DNA of 64,000 nt from Frankiales bacterium (GTDB taxonomy: Bacteria > Actinomycetota > Actinomycetes > Mycobacteriales > SCTD01), in the NCBI GenBank assembly GCA_025465465.1, contig JAODND010000089.1, positions 1-64,000 on the forward strand. The letters run 5' to 3'. The notes beneath the pieces were generated by a model. It had not been told where the DNA came from. It did no database searches and worked only from the letters and a program-made list of their open reading frames with translations. The position numbers and the translations under genes are program-made. Below are positions 15,316-24,047 of this stretch, piece after piece (positions within the stretch are counted from its first letter, which is position 1; every line of letters starts with the position of its first letter).

Positions 15316-16880
15316 CGATGGTCGAGGTTTCGAACACTGCGCAGACTCTGGGGTGGATGGCGCAGATCCAGATCGACGGTGAGGGCACCCGGTGGGGTGA
15401 CACCGCGGCTACGTTCCAGATGGAGAACGCCGCGGCGATCCTCGAGGCCACCGACGACAAGGCCGTTCGGCAGTTCTTCGTTCCGGGTACCCGCGGTGCT
15501 CGTAAGACGACCGATGTCGCGGCGCTGTGCCTGACGTTGCTCGAGAAGCAGGCACCGGCGTACGCCAAGGGGTTCTTCATCGCCTCTGACGAGGACCAGG
15601 CGAGCGAGATCGCCGAGATCGCGGCGGAGATGATCGCCCGGACCCCCGGGCTGCGGGACCTGTTCACGACGACTGGCACGAAGATCACGCACATCCGGAC
15701 CGGTGCGTCCTTCGTCGCGCTGGCCAACGACCCGTCGGCTATGGGAAAGCGGCCCTGGTTCATCATCGCCGACGAGCTGAGCAACTGGCCGGAGTCGAAG
15801 GCCTCGCGCAAGTTCTGGACGGCCATGACGACGGCGATCGAGAAGGTGCCGGGCTGTCGGCTCGTTGTGCTGACGAACGCGGGTTCGCCGGCGCACTGGG
15901 CGTACAAGCGGTACGAGAAGGCAGGGACGTCGAAGTACTGGCGGGTCCTTGAGATCCCGGCGCCGCTGCCCTGGCATGACGAGGAGCTGCTCGAGCGGCA
16001 GCGTGAGAACTGTCAGACCGAGGCGGAGTTCCGTCGGCTGTTTTGGAACGAGTGGACCGACGAGGACAGCCGCCTCACGACCGTTGAGCAGATCCGCGAC
16101 TGCATCACCACCCGGCCTCGACCATGTGCTCCGCGGCCGGGGGTCCGTTATGTCGCCGGTCTCGACGTTGGGTGGGTCAACGACGCGACCGTCCTGACTG
16201 TGGCGCACCTCGAGCCGCGGGCCCAGCGGCTACTGCGTGAGGGCGACTGGCTGCCGGTCGGCGATGGCTCTGCGAGCCCCCGCGTCGCCGACGAACTGGC
16301 GCAGGCGTTGCTCTACACCGTGGTGGTCGACCAGATCCGCGTCTGGAAGGGCACTAAGAAGCAGCCCGTCGACCTGACGCTGGTCGAACTGACCGCGGTC
16401 GACATCGCCCAGCAGTACGGCGCCACTCTCATCTTCGACCCTCGCGAGATGGTCGGTGCCGAGCAGCGAGCGCGCCGCCGTGTCCCGACCGAGGCGTTCC
16501 ACTTCAGCCCGAGCTCAAAGGCTGTGCTCGCGACAACGATGATCCGGCTGTTCCGCGAGCAGGCCCTCGACCTGCCCGACGACGAGGACCTGGTGGACGA
16601 GCTCGTGCACGTCAACGTCGTGGAGAACAGCACCGGCATGGTGAGGCTCGACCACGACCCCGGCCGCCACGACGACCGAGCGATTTCTCTCGCGCTGGCA
16701 GCGCAGCATCTCCTCGCCGGCACGCGCGTCGAAGAGCGGCTCGCCAAGGAGCGGGTGCACTACACGTCACTCGGCTGGCGCGGTCGGACGTCACCCCAGG
16801 TGCAACGCGCGGCGGAGCTCCGACATCGCCTCGGCATGCCACCCGTCACACGACAGGAGCGACGACCCGCATGGCGCTGA
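15312..16880 (+). CDS. Phage terminase large subunit
   Basis: A 522-residue DNA-packaging motor. The ATPase half has a deviant Walker A (GTRGARKTTD, about residues 59-68) and Walker B IIADEL (about 151-156). The RNase H-like nuclease half has acidic residues in GLDVGW (about 283), IFDPREM (about 376) and DHDPGRHDDRA (about 447-456). Expected to cut and pump DNA into a procapsid. The element has no recognisable portal or capsid gene, so it would need a helper's shell or be a remnant. GTG start overlaps the upstream stop. Confidence 0.87.
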   Translation: MTMVEVSNTAQTLGWMAQIQIDGEGTRWGDTAATFQMENAAAILEATDDKAVRQFFVPGTRGARKTTDVAALCLTLLEKQAPAYAKGFFIASDEDQASEIAEIAAEMIARTPGLRDLFTTTGTKITHIRTGASFVALANDPSAMGKRPWFIIADELSNWPESKASRKFWTAMTTAIEKVPGCRLVVLTNAGSPAHWAYKRYEKAGTSKYWRVLEIPAPLPWHDEELLERQRENCQTEAEFRRLFWNEWTDEDSRLTTVEQIRDCITTRPRPCAPRPGVRYVAGLDVGWVNDATVLTVAHLEPRAQRLLREGDWLPVGDGSASPRVADELAQALLYTVVVDQIRVWKGTKKQPVDLTLVELTAVDIAQQYGATLIFDPREMVGAEQRARRRVPTEAFHFSPSSKAVLATTMIRLFREQALDLPDDEDLVDELVHVNVVENSTGMVRLDHDPGRHDDRAISLALAAQHLLAGTRVEERLAKERVHYTSLGWRGRTSPQVQRAAELRHRLGMPPVTRQERRPAWR

Positions 16881-17410
16881 ACACGAAACAGAAGCAGGTG
16901 ATGGGTGACCTCGCTGCACTGACGGTGATCCCCCATTCGCTGGCGGGGCAGGTCGAGGCGCTCCTCCGGTTCGGCGACCCCAGCGACGCGGAACGGGCAC
17001 GCCTCACCGAACTCAAGGCGAAGTGTGCACGGGCCAGCGTGACCCCGGCGGCGAAGCCGGGCGGTCAAAGCGAAGCCTCCTACCGGGACGTCATGTTCGA
17101 CGCGATCGAGGCATTCGAGAGGGAGCACGGCACCGTCCACGTGAACGTGGTGCACGCGATGCTGCGCCACAAGGTGGCACCGGAGAACGTCAAGCGGGCC
17201 GCCGCTCTCCTGGCCGCGATCGACGCCACGGACGAGGACGCAATCACCGCTGAGATCGCCAACGTCCAGAAGAGCATCCCCGACGTCTTCACCGAGACCG
17301 GGCCTAGCAGCCGACGACGCCCCGAAGGCAAGAGCCTCGCGGAGCGAGGTCGTGAGACCGCCGTCCGCCGTGGATGGACCACCGAGAAGACCGACGCGAG
17401 TGCGTCATGA
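16871..17410 (+). CDS. Hypothetical protein between terminase and tape measure
   Basis: A 179-residue helical protein, basic at the C terminus (SLAERGRETAVRRGW). AGGAG precedes ATG 16871 by 10 nt; the start overlaps the terminase end by 10 bp and the stop overlaps the next ATG. In ordinary siphophages this interval would hold portal, protease and capsid genes. Length and composition match none of them. Function unknown. Confidence 0.6.
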   Translation: MALNTKQKQVMGDLAALTVIPHSLAGQVEALLRFGDPSDAERARLTELKAKCARASVTPAAKPGGQSEASYRDVMFDAIEAFEREHGTVHVNVVHAMLRHKVAPENVKRAAALLAAIDATDEDAITAEIANVQKSIPDVFTETGPSSRRRPEGKSLAERGRETAVRRGWTTEKTDASAS

Positions 17411-18054
17411 CGAGGGAGACCAATGTGATGCACGACCTCTACCACCGGCACCCGAGGATCAAAGCTGCCGAGCACCAGCTCGCCGAAGCGAAGTCGGCCT
17501 CCGCGGACCTAACCGCCCGCTCGGACGCGGCCATCGCGAAGCACGAGCAGGCCAAGCAGGAGGCGCTCGACCGCGGTGAGGTCTTGGCGCCGGTGCTTGA
17601 ACCGATCCCGAGCAGGGAGGTCCGCGGGCGAGCCGATCGCCAGATCGCGGCAGCCGAGGCGCCGCTGGACAGGGCGAGGGCTGAGATCGCCGTTGAGCTG
17701 TCCCAGCAACTCGAGCAGCGGGAGGCAGAGATCCTGGAGCAGGCCACCAGTACCCCCGTTGGTGACCTCGGTCCGCTGCTCAACGAGGTCAACCAGCTCC
17801 TCATGACCAAGCGCCTCCTCGCCGGCTCCTACCGGCGTGTTTCACGGGCGCAGGGTTCCGGACCGGCTGCCGCGGTGGTGGCGCCGGTGAAGTCCGAGGC
17901 TTCGCTCACCGATCTGGTTCTGGCTGCGACTACCGGCACGGGCATGCTCGGCGTGACTGCGGATCCGGTCGAGCGCCGCGTCGTGGACTTCTTCAGCCCT
18001 GAGGGCGAGGCGGCTATGCGGCACAGCTTCGCTGGAGAAGGCACGAGCGGGTAG
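17407..18054 (+). CDS. Coiled-coil hypothetical protein upstream of tape measure
   Basis: A 215-residue protein with a long charged alpha-helical stretch (residues about 15-120, Ala/Glu/Lys/Gln-rich heptads) followed by a small less regular C-terminal region. ATG 17407 overlaps the upstream stop (ATGA). It ends 2 bp before the tape-measure gene. A coiled-coil partner or chaperone of the tape measure is one possibility from position and shape; nothing in the sequence proves it. Confidence 0.6.
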   Translation: MTRETNVMHDLYHRHPRIKAAEHQLAEAKSASADLTARSDAAIAKHEQAKQEALDRGEVLAPVLEPIPSREVRGRADRQIAAAEAPLDRARAEIAVELSQQLEQREAEILEQATSTPVGDLGPLLNEVNQLLMTKRLLAGSYRRVSRAQGSGPAAAVVAPVKSEASLTDLVLAATTGTGMLGVTADPVERRVVDFFSPEGEAAMRHSFAGEGTSG

Positions 18055-18056
18055 CC

Positions 18057-21000
18057 ATGTCGAACCTGAAAAGACTCTACGTCGAGCTCGCGACGAACGT
18101 CCGGCCGCTCGTCGCCGGGATGGCGCAGGGTTCCGTCGCGGTCAAGAGGCTCGGTAAGGACATTGGCGGCCTCGGTGTCGACATGGACCGGCTCTCTGCG
18201 AAGGCCGCGGATTCCTCCCGCCGGGTCGTCGAGGCGACGAAGCGGGTCGAGGCGGCGCAGGCGCGCCTGAATACTGTCCGTGCGTCAGGCAAGGCGAGCG
18301 CGCAGCAGCAGGCCAGTGCCGAGGCCGCGCTCATCGCCTCGGAGCGCACGCTGGCACGCGCCCACACGCAGGCCGCTGACGCGTCGAAGGCCGCGAGCGG
18401 CGGTCTGAACGCCCTCGAGGCGAGCGGCACCCGGACCCGCAACATCCTGAGCAGGGTCGCGCTCGTCGGCGGGGCCGCGCTCGCCGCGGGCCTGTACGCG
18501 GGCGCCCACGCCGCGATGGAGCTTGAGAGGTCGCTGTACAACGTCGCGTCGATCAGCCCTCAGGTCGCGGCGGACACCGGCAGGTTCCGCGACGTGCTCC
18601 TGCAGATGAGCACCGAGCTCCCGCAGTCGGCGAACGAGCTCGCGCTGGGGCTCTACCAGATCGTGAGCAGTGGCTTCCAGGCCGACGATGCCCTGACCAT
18701 TCTCGACGCGTCTGCCCGCGCCGCATCCGCTGGCCTTTCCACGACGGAGGTAGCCGCGACTGCCATCTCGGCTGTGCTCAAGGCCTACGGCCGCGGCGCG
18801 GGGTCCGCGAGCGACGTCAGTGACGTCCTGTTCCGGACCGTGCAGGACGGCGTGATCACCTTCGAGCAGCTGGCCCAGGGCGTCGGCGACTACATCGGTA
18901 TCGGTGCGACCGCAAAGGTCAGCATCGGAGAGCTCGGCGCGGCGGTCGCCGCCATGACCCTCTCCGGTGTGACGGCCGCCGAGTCCGGCACCTCCCTCAA
19001 CCGGGTGCTGCAGCAGATCATCAAGCCCAGCGACGCCCTCGCATCCTCGCTGCACCAGATCGGCTATGAGAGCGGCGCGCAGGCCCTCGCCACCGACGGG
19101 CTGTATGTCGTGATGGAGAAGCTCCGCGGGACGACGGGCGGGAACGTCGAGGAGCTGCTGAGGCTGTTCCCGGAGATCCGGGCGGCCCGCGGCGCGTTCG
19201 CCCTGATGGCCAACGATGGCCAGAACTACACGCAGTCCTTCGACGACATCGCGACCGTCAACGGGCGCGTCGGCGCCACGATGCAGGCGCTCGAGGAGCA
19301 GCAGAAGAGCGCCGCCTACCAGACCACGATCCTCAAGAATCAGGCCGTCGCCCTCGGCATCCAGCTCGGCCAAGACCTGCTCCCGACCATCAAGTTCATC
19401 GTTGGCGGGCTCCACGACTTCCTGGGCTTCCTCGATGCGATGCCGGGTCCGCTCCAGGCTGCTGTGACGCTCTTGCTGGCGTTGAGCGCCGCCGCGGGCC
19501 TCGGCGGCAGCGCCTTCATCCGGTTCATGCCGGTGATACAGCAGATGCGGACCCGGCTCGCGCAGGTGAGCACCGAGGGTGCCCTGCTTCCTCGGGTGCT
19601 CCGCGGAATCGGCCCCGCGGCGACCATCGCCGGTGCTGCCCTGGTCATCGGGACCGCCATCTACGGCCACTACGCGGCCGCGAAGGTGAAGGCCAAGGAG
19701 GCGACCGACGACTTCGTGACGGCGCTGAAGGCGGAGGCCGCCGGCGACCGGGAGGCGGTGATGAACAAGACCATCGCGAGGCTGAGCGATGCAGGCGACC
19801 TGACCCTGCTGAAGAGGTGGGGGGTCGACTACACGACGTTCATCAACGGCATCCTCGGCGACGACAAGGCCATGCTCGCCGCCCGCGAGCAGCTCTGGGC
19901 GAAGGTCAACGACTCAAACGACGTCCGGAAGCTCGAGGACGACCTGCGCAACTCGCGTAAGGCGGCGGAGTCGGGCCGGATCCAGTTCGCGGCGCTGGCA
20001 GCGACCCAGAAGAGCGTCGCCGCCACGTCCGCCGCCTTGGCTGGACCCTTCGCGGACCTCGGCCAGGCAGCCCAAGCCGGCGCGTCGGGCACGGTCGAGC
20101 TCACAGACGCCCAGAAGGGCCTGCGGGACACCCTCGCCGGGATCGTCGACGCGAGTGAGGCCGCAAAGACCGCCCTGACCGGCCTCACGGACCCGCAGAA
20201 GGTCTTCACGAAAGCCCAGCAGGACGCGAACGATGCTGCGCAGAAGGCCGCCGAGAAGCACAAGGCGGGGACTGCGGCGCAGAACACGAAGGACCTCCGC
20301 GCGGCGCAGGACCGGGTTCGGGCGGTCCGCAACGGCACCAAGATGGAGAGGCAGGCCGCGCAGGACAACCTCACGCAGGTCCGGAGGCACAACCAGGACC
20401 GGGTGAGCGTCCTGCAGAAGGGCAACACCGACGCGACGGTGACGCTCGCTCAGTGGGTCACGGGCCTGAAGTCGTCGGCGAAGGAGCAGTCGACGTGGGA
20501 GGCGGACCTCACGACGGTCGCGCGCCGCGCCGGCGTCGACGTCGCGGACGCGCTCCGCGGCATGGGTGCCGGCGCCATCCCGATCGTGCACGCGCTCGCG
20601 ACCGGCACCCAGACCGAGGTCAACCAGGTCAAGGCTGCGCTTGGCTCGCTCGCACCGAGCGCCAGGCAAAGCCTCGGGGCCTTCGTGCAGGAACTCACCA
20701 AGCAGATGGCCGACCAGGCCGCGTTCGTCGGCAACTTGATCGTCCTTCAGAGCCGGGGACACGTCGCGATCGTCGAGCAGCTGGAGAAGCTCCCCAGGGA
20801 GCAAGCGGTGGCCCTCGCAGCGCAGGCAGCCAGATCCAGCGATTCAGTGCTGGCGCCCTGGGAGTCGGTCCTCAAACGGGGCGCGAGCCTGGCCGGCGAC
20901 GGGACGGTCGCCGCGCTGGCCAGTGCCGTGGAGGAGGGCACCAAGCTCCTCGCCGACGTGGCGGGAAAGACTGGGCAGCAGGTCGTCGACAGTCTGGTCG

Positions 21001-21656
21001 AGCACTTCGGTGGGCTCGACAAGGCCAGGATGTACCTCCTCAACCTCCGGGACGCGATCACGGACGTCGCGGGGCGGCACGAGATCGACCTCGTGCTGAA
21101 CATGTTGACGACCGCGTACGAGACCAGGCATGGGCCGCGCCCTGTGGCGGGCCAGCAGGGCCACAGCCGAGACTCCGACTTCCTCCCGTCCGGGCAGACG
21201 GCGGCGCCCCCGCCGCCGAACCTGCATGCCGACCAGAAGTTCGCCGACGGTGGGATCCGGGAGGCGCAGATCCGGTCCGGCCACGGCCGGGGGCTGTTTC
21301 AGTGGGCGGAGGGAAGCACGGGCGGTGAGGCGTTCATCCCGCTCGGTGCGCACCGCCGGCCGCAGTCGGCCCGGATCCTGCACACCGTCGCCCGGAAGTT
21401 CGGGATGGCGGTCGTCCCGACCTCCGGTGCCAGGTCCTTCGCGGCCGGTGGCGCCACGATGTCGCTGCACAGCGGCGGCCCCGGTGTGGTGCGGCTCGAC
21501 AGCGGCGACGTCGAGCGGGTCGCGCTGGCCCTGTCCCGGATGGTGCCGCGGGTCCATCAGCGGACGTTCACCGGACCCATCCATGGTCTGACGCTCGCCC
21601 AGGTCGAGGAGGCAGCCGACCGGGCCGCCTCCATGAATGCGCTGCGAGGCCTCTAG
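18057..21656 (+). CDS. Phage tail tape measure protein (TP901 type)
   Basis: A 1199-residue tail-length protein. A coiled-coil N terminus (residues 1-130) is followed by a TP901/PhageMin_Tail core (about 150-370, with ASAGLSTTEVAATAISAVLK), two hydrophobic segments (about 465-485 and 518-545), a second helical region and a C-terminal part with FADGGI and TGGEAFIPLG, typical of actinophage tape measures. At roughly 0.15 nm per residue, a known rule for siphophages, it would span a tail near 180 nm. No tail tube, chaperone or baseplate gene accompanies it here, which is unusual. Confidence 0.9.
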   Translation: MSNLKRLYVELATNVRPLVAGMAQGSVAVKRLGKDIGGLGVDMDRLSAKAADSSRRVVEATKRVEAAQARLNTVRASGKASAQQQASAEAALIASERTLARAHTQAADASKAASGGLNALEASGTRTRNILSRVALVGGAALAAGLYAGAHAAMELERSLYNVASISPQVAADTGRFRDVLLQMSTELPQSANELALGLYQIVSSGFQADDALTILDASARAASAGLSTTEVAATAISAVLKAYGRGAGSASDVSDVLFRTVQDGVITFEQLAQGVGDYIGIGATAKVSIGELGAAVAAMTLSGVTAAESGTSLNRVLQQIIKPSDALASSLHQIGYESGAQALATDGLYVVMEKLRGTTGGNVEELLRLFPEIRAARGAFALMANDGQNYTQSFDDIATVNGRVGATMQALEEQQKSAAYQTTILKNQAVALGIQLGQDLLPTIKFIVGGLHDFLGFLDAMPGPLQAAVTLLLALSAAAGLGGSAFIRFMPVIQQMRTRLAQVSTEGALLPRVLRGIGPAATIAGAALVIGTAIYGHYAAAKVKAKEATDDFVTALKAEAAGDREAVMNKTIARLSDAGDLTLLKRWGVDYTTFINGILGDDKAMLAAREQLWAKVNDSNDVRKLEDDLRNSRKAAESGRIQFAALAATQKSVAATSAALAGPFADLGQAAQAGASGTVELTDAQKGLRDTLAGIVDASEAAKTALTGLTDPQKVFTKAQQDANDAAQKAAEKHKAGTAAQNTKDLRAAQDRVRAVRNGTKMERQAAQDNLTQVRRHNQDRVSVLQKGNTDATVTLAQWVTGLKSSAKEQSTWEADLTTVARRAGVDVADALRGMGAGAIPIVHALATGTQTEVNQVKAALGSLAPSARQSLGAFVQELTKQMADQAAFVGNLIVLQSRGHVAIVEQLEKLPREQAVALAAQAARSSDSVLAPWESVLKRGASLAGDGTVAALASAVEEGTKLLADVAGKTGQQVVDSLVEHFGGLDKARMYLLNLRDAITDVAGRHEIDLVLNMLTTAYETRHGPRPVAGQQGHSRDSDFLPSGQTAAPPPPNLHADQKFADGGIREAQIRSGHGRGLFQWAEGSTGGEAFIPLGAHRRPQSARILHTVARKFGMAVVPTSGARSFAAGGATMSLHSGGPGVVRLDSGDVERVALALSRMVPRVHQRTFTGPIHGLTLAQVEEAADRAASMNALRGL

Positions 21657-21717
21657 GTAAAGGCGCGGGCCTGCGTTCAGCTCGCGGTCTCCGCAACATC
21701 CGAGCAGGATGGGCGCC

Positions 21718-22047
21718 ATGCCCTCGCCACCAGATCGTGAGCGCCGCCGTGCCGAGGCGGAGGTGATCATCGACAGGATCCTCCACGGGACGCCTGGTGG
21801 ACGGGTGGATCCCGCCGTTGCCGAAAGCCTCCGGCTACTCCTCGTGAAGTATCCAGGGGAACCCGATCGGGCACTGATGGAGCACACTCGCGAGGCACTC
21901 GCCGCTGCAGGGATGCCCATGAATGCGGTCTTCCCCGAGGACCTCGCGCCTGTTGAGGGGAAGCCAGGCCGCAATGAGCCGTGCTCCTGCGGCAGCGGGG
22001 TGAAGTACAAGCGGTGCCATGGTGCTCCGGGCTGGCAGGAATCATGA
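21718..22047 (+). CDS. SEC-C motif protein
   Basis: A 109-residue protein ending with a SEC-C zinc motif (GRNEPCSCGSGVKYKRCHG), the metal-binding tail of SecA also used in many small proteins as a protein- or nucleic-acid-binding module. The N-terminal 80 residues are helical and unassigned. ATG 21718 has AGGA 8 nt upstream; ATG 21709 is 9 bp earlier. The stop overlaps the next ATG. It follows the tape-measure gene after a 61-bp gap, so it may start a new transcription unit. Confidence 0.75.
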   Translation: MPSPPDRERRRAEAEVIIDRILHGTPGGRVDPAVAESLRLLLVKYPGEPDRALMEHTREALAAAGMPMNAVFPEDLAPVEGKPGRNEPCSCGSGVKYKRCHGAPGWQES

Positions 22048-22265
22048 CCGAGGTGGCCGACTGGAGCATCCGCGGTGTCGTCTTCCATGGCGGATCCTGG
22101 GACGGGCGTCAGGCAGACATCTTCCCGGCGCTCCCCAGCATCACGTTGTCGCAGGACATCGCTAACCACGAGGTCGTCGAGACCTACGGGCGTACGAACG
22201 AAGCCCAAGACGGTCGGACGATCTTCCGCCTCCTAGCGGCCCGACCCGACATGGAGGACTACTGA
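22044..22265 (+). CDS. Small hypothetical protein
   Basis: A 73-residue protein with no recognised domain. It is beta-rich (IRGVVFHGGSWDGRQ) with an acidic C terminus. ATG 22044 is coupled to the SEC-C gene through an ATGA overlap, and the next gene starts 1 bp after its stop. Composition and coupling support coding. Confidence 0.6.
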   Translation: MTEVADWSIRGVVFHGGSWDGRQADIFPALPSITLSQDIANHEVVETYGRTNEAQDGRTIFRLLAARPDMEDY

Positions 22266-22266
22266 G

Positions 22267-22707
22267 GTGACAAGAGGCACCGCGGAGATCATCTGCGCAT
22301 GCTGCCGTCTGCCTCGGCTCGTGGTCGAGTGGGTTGGCGACGAGGCGCCGACCACGATCTGCCGCCAATGCACGCCCCATCGCCCGCTTGGGGGTGAATA
22401 TCCGGAACGCCGTGAGGCGCGCTTGGTGGCGCACGAAGAGTGGGCCATCAAGGCTGCGCTCGGAGCTCGCGAGGAGGCCCATCAGCTGCGCCGGGAGGTC
22501 GCCACGCGGCGTGAGCAGACGAGGGCCGCGTTGAGCAGCCGTGACGACGCCTGGCAGCGTCTCGACGGGCTTCGGCGGCAGCACGAGCCGCGGGGCCAGG
22601 GATGCACGTGCGGCGCGCGAGACTGCGTCTTCCAACGCCAGCTTCGAGGACCTGGAATGCCGCCACCCGGCTGGCAACGGCCCCCAGACCCGTTCGACGA
22701 CTTGTAG
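22267..22707 (+). CDS. Zinc-ribbon hypothetical protein
   Basis: A 146-residue protein. CACC (residues 10-13) and CRQC (about 32-35) form an N-terminal zinc ribbon; a charged helix with Arg/Glu repeats follows, and CTCGARDC lies near the C terminus. Likely a small nucleic-acid- or protein-binding factor; the biological role is unknown. GTG 22267 directly follows the upstream stop. It is convergent with the gene ending at 22803. Confidence 0.62.
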   Translation: MTRGTAEIICACCRLPRLVVEWVGDEAPTTICRQCTPHRPLGGEYPERREARLVAHEEWAIKAALGAREEAHQLRREVATRREQTRAALSSRDDAWQRLDGLRRQHEPRGQGCTCGARDCVFQRQLRGPGMPPPGWQRPPDPFDDL

Positions 22708-22802
22708 CCCTCGACCTCTTCCGCTTCCCGTCCACGCCAGTCCGCCGGCCGTACGGCGCAACCGGCCGGGGGCTCAGGTCGGGAACGGCGCCTCTAACGG
22801 CG
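22708..22802. terminator. Convergent intergenic region with palindromes
   Basis: Between two convergent genes lie the perfect 10-bp palindrome GCCGTACGGC (about 22747-22756) and a CCGGCC/GGCCGG pair around it. No T tract follows, as is common for terminators in high-GC bacteria. Terminator function is inferred from the convergent layout. Confidence 0.4.
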
Positions 22803-23186
22803 TCACCGCAGCCCTTCCAGGCGGTTCGCGGCGTCGACCAGCATGGCGGCGAGGCTCCGGCACTCCGAGCCCGTCAGCGCCAGCGCCAGACCCTCCAGCG
22901 GCGTGCTGATGATGGCCTGCGCGATCTCCCGGCCGGCATCGGTGTCGTCGAGCGGCTCGTGTTGCTGCAGCAGGACGTCGACGAGCGACGCTCGCGGGCG
23001 CAGAACGATGGGGTCATCGCCGCCGCCTCGTATCTCGTGCTGCCAAAAGCCGCCGATGCCGGCGATGTGCTCCGCGAGGCCTGTCGCCTCCTCGTGAAGG
23101 GCCTGGTCTGCTCCGAGGTGGTCGGTCGTGCACCAGCTCGGGCAAGATGCCGCGGGCCGGGTGGGCGTAGTCGTAACGTCGTTCAT
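22803..23186 (-). CDS. DUF6907-like protein
   Basis: A 127-residue protein. The N-terminal CPSWCTTDH motif and spaced histidines match the small actinomycete family often annotated DUF6907, found in many copies near phage-like elements; function unknown. AGGAGAGG just upstream supports ATG 23186. It lies 75 bp downstream of another leftward gene and has its own upstream motif (CCCTACGTGTCAGG on the minus strand). Confidence 0.65.
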   Translation of the reverse strand: MNDVTTTPTRPAASCPSWCTTDHLGADQALHEEATGLAEHIAGIGGFWQHEIRGGGDDPIVLRPRASLVDVLLQQHEPLDDTDAGREIAQAIISTPLEGLALALTGSECRSLAAMLVDAANRLEGLR

Positions 23187-23196
23187 GGGGACCTCT

Positions 23197-23217
23197 CCTG
23201 ACACGTAGGGGTGTTGT
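23197..23217 (-). promoter_or_regulatory. Conserved upstream motif, copy 1
   Basis: On the minus strand this reads ACAACACCCCTACGTGTCAGG and runs directly into the ribosome site of the 22803-23186 gene. A near copy lies at 23682-23700. The shared TACGTrTCAGG core suggests a common promoter or operator within the element. Confidence 0.45.
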
Positions 23218-23261
23218 CTCAAGTCGTCGCCGGTGCTCGCTACACCGGCGACGGCGCCTCA

Positions 23262-23528
23262 TCACGTCCGGGCATCACCGGGCCTCTTGGCGTCGGGTTG
23301 CTCGACCCGGGACTGCATCCGCTTGCGGGCCTGTTCCTCGTCGATCTGGTCGAGGACGACGCCGAGTCGGCGGCCCCTCTCGGCGTCGCCGATCCCGTCG
23401 TCCGGCCGGGGGTGCTGGCCGAGGGGGAGGAGCAGCGGGTCGGTCAGGTCTGCGGGGACGGCGGTCATGCGACGTCGGACTAGGCGATCTACCTGATCGG
23501 AGCCGCTGGACGTCGTACCGTCTGCCAT
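23262..23528 (-). CDS. Small hypothetical protein
   Basis: An 88-residue hydrophilic protein with no recognised motif. It contains acidic and proline-rich parts and a short helical segment (LGVVLDQIDEEQARKRMQ). GGGAGGA lies 7 nt before ATG 23528. It is the upstream member of the leftward pair with the DUF6907-like gene. Confidence 0.55.
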   Translation of the reverse strand: MADGTTSSGSDQVDRLVRRRMTAVPADLTDPLLLPLGQHPRPDDGIGDAERGRRLGVVLDQIDEEQARKRMQSRVEQPDAKRPGDART

Positions 23529-24047
23529 AGGTCGTCCTCCCTGTTTGTGCAGGTGGCGATCAGGACCCCGAGAGCTGTTAGCCGCAGCGACCGGGGTCCG
23601 CCCCATGTAGGGGCGTGTGCGGCCACACCTAACCCCAGAAGTACACCTGGCGCAAGGACCCTCCAGACCTGACCGGGATCCCCTGATACGTAAGGGTTGT
23701 GCAGCGTCCCGCGAGACACGGGACACGACTCATTCCTTCCGAGCCAATTCCCTTGCGCAGTAGGCCATCACGCGCTCCGTCCGCAAGACAGATGGCCGGA
23801 AACGTGGCCGGTCGAAATGCGCCGCGCCGCTGTCGGCATCTTGCCGTCCGCCAGCCAGGCGTTTCCGCTGCCCTACTCACGCTCCTTCAACGTCAGCTGC
23901 TTGCATGCGCTTGCTGGCGGTAGGCCCCCCGCGATTGGGGGAAGCGCCCGGGCGCGACACGCCGCCTGACCTGGGACGATGCAGAAGCACCTAACGAAAT
24001 GTCACTCCGATTGAGGACACTTGTGTTCTCGCCTCGGAAGGACGCCC
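23529..24047. other. Regulatory-looking intergenic region
   Basis: This 519-bp gap separates the leftward pair from the rightward ImmA/IrrE pair. It holds the motif ACAACCCTTACGTATCAGG (minus strand, 23682-23700), a GTGTG-CGGC-CACAC hairpin near 23609, a CCCCC-CGCGATT-GGGGG hairpin near 23928, and the 18-mer at 23966-23983 that matches 17/18 with the sequence upstream of the tRNA. Open frames here have poor codon bias and are not called. Confidence 0.5.
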
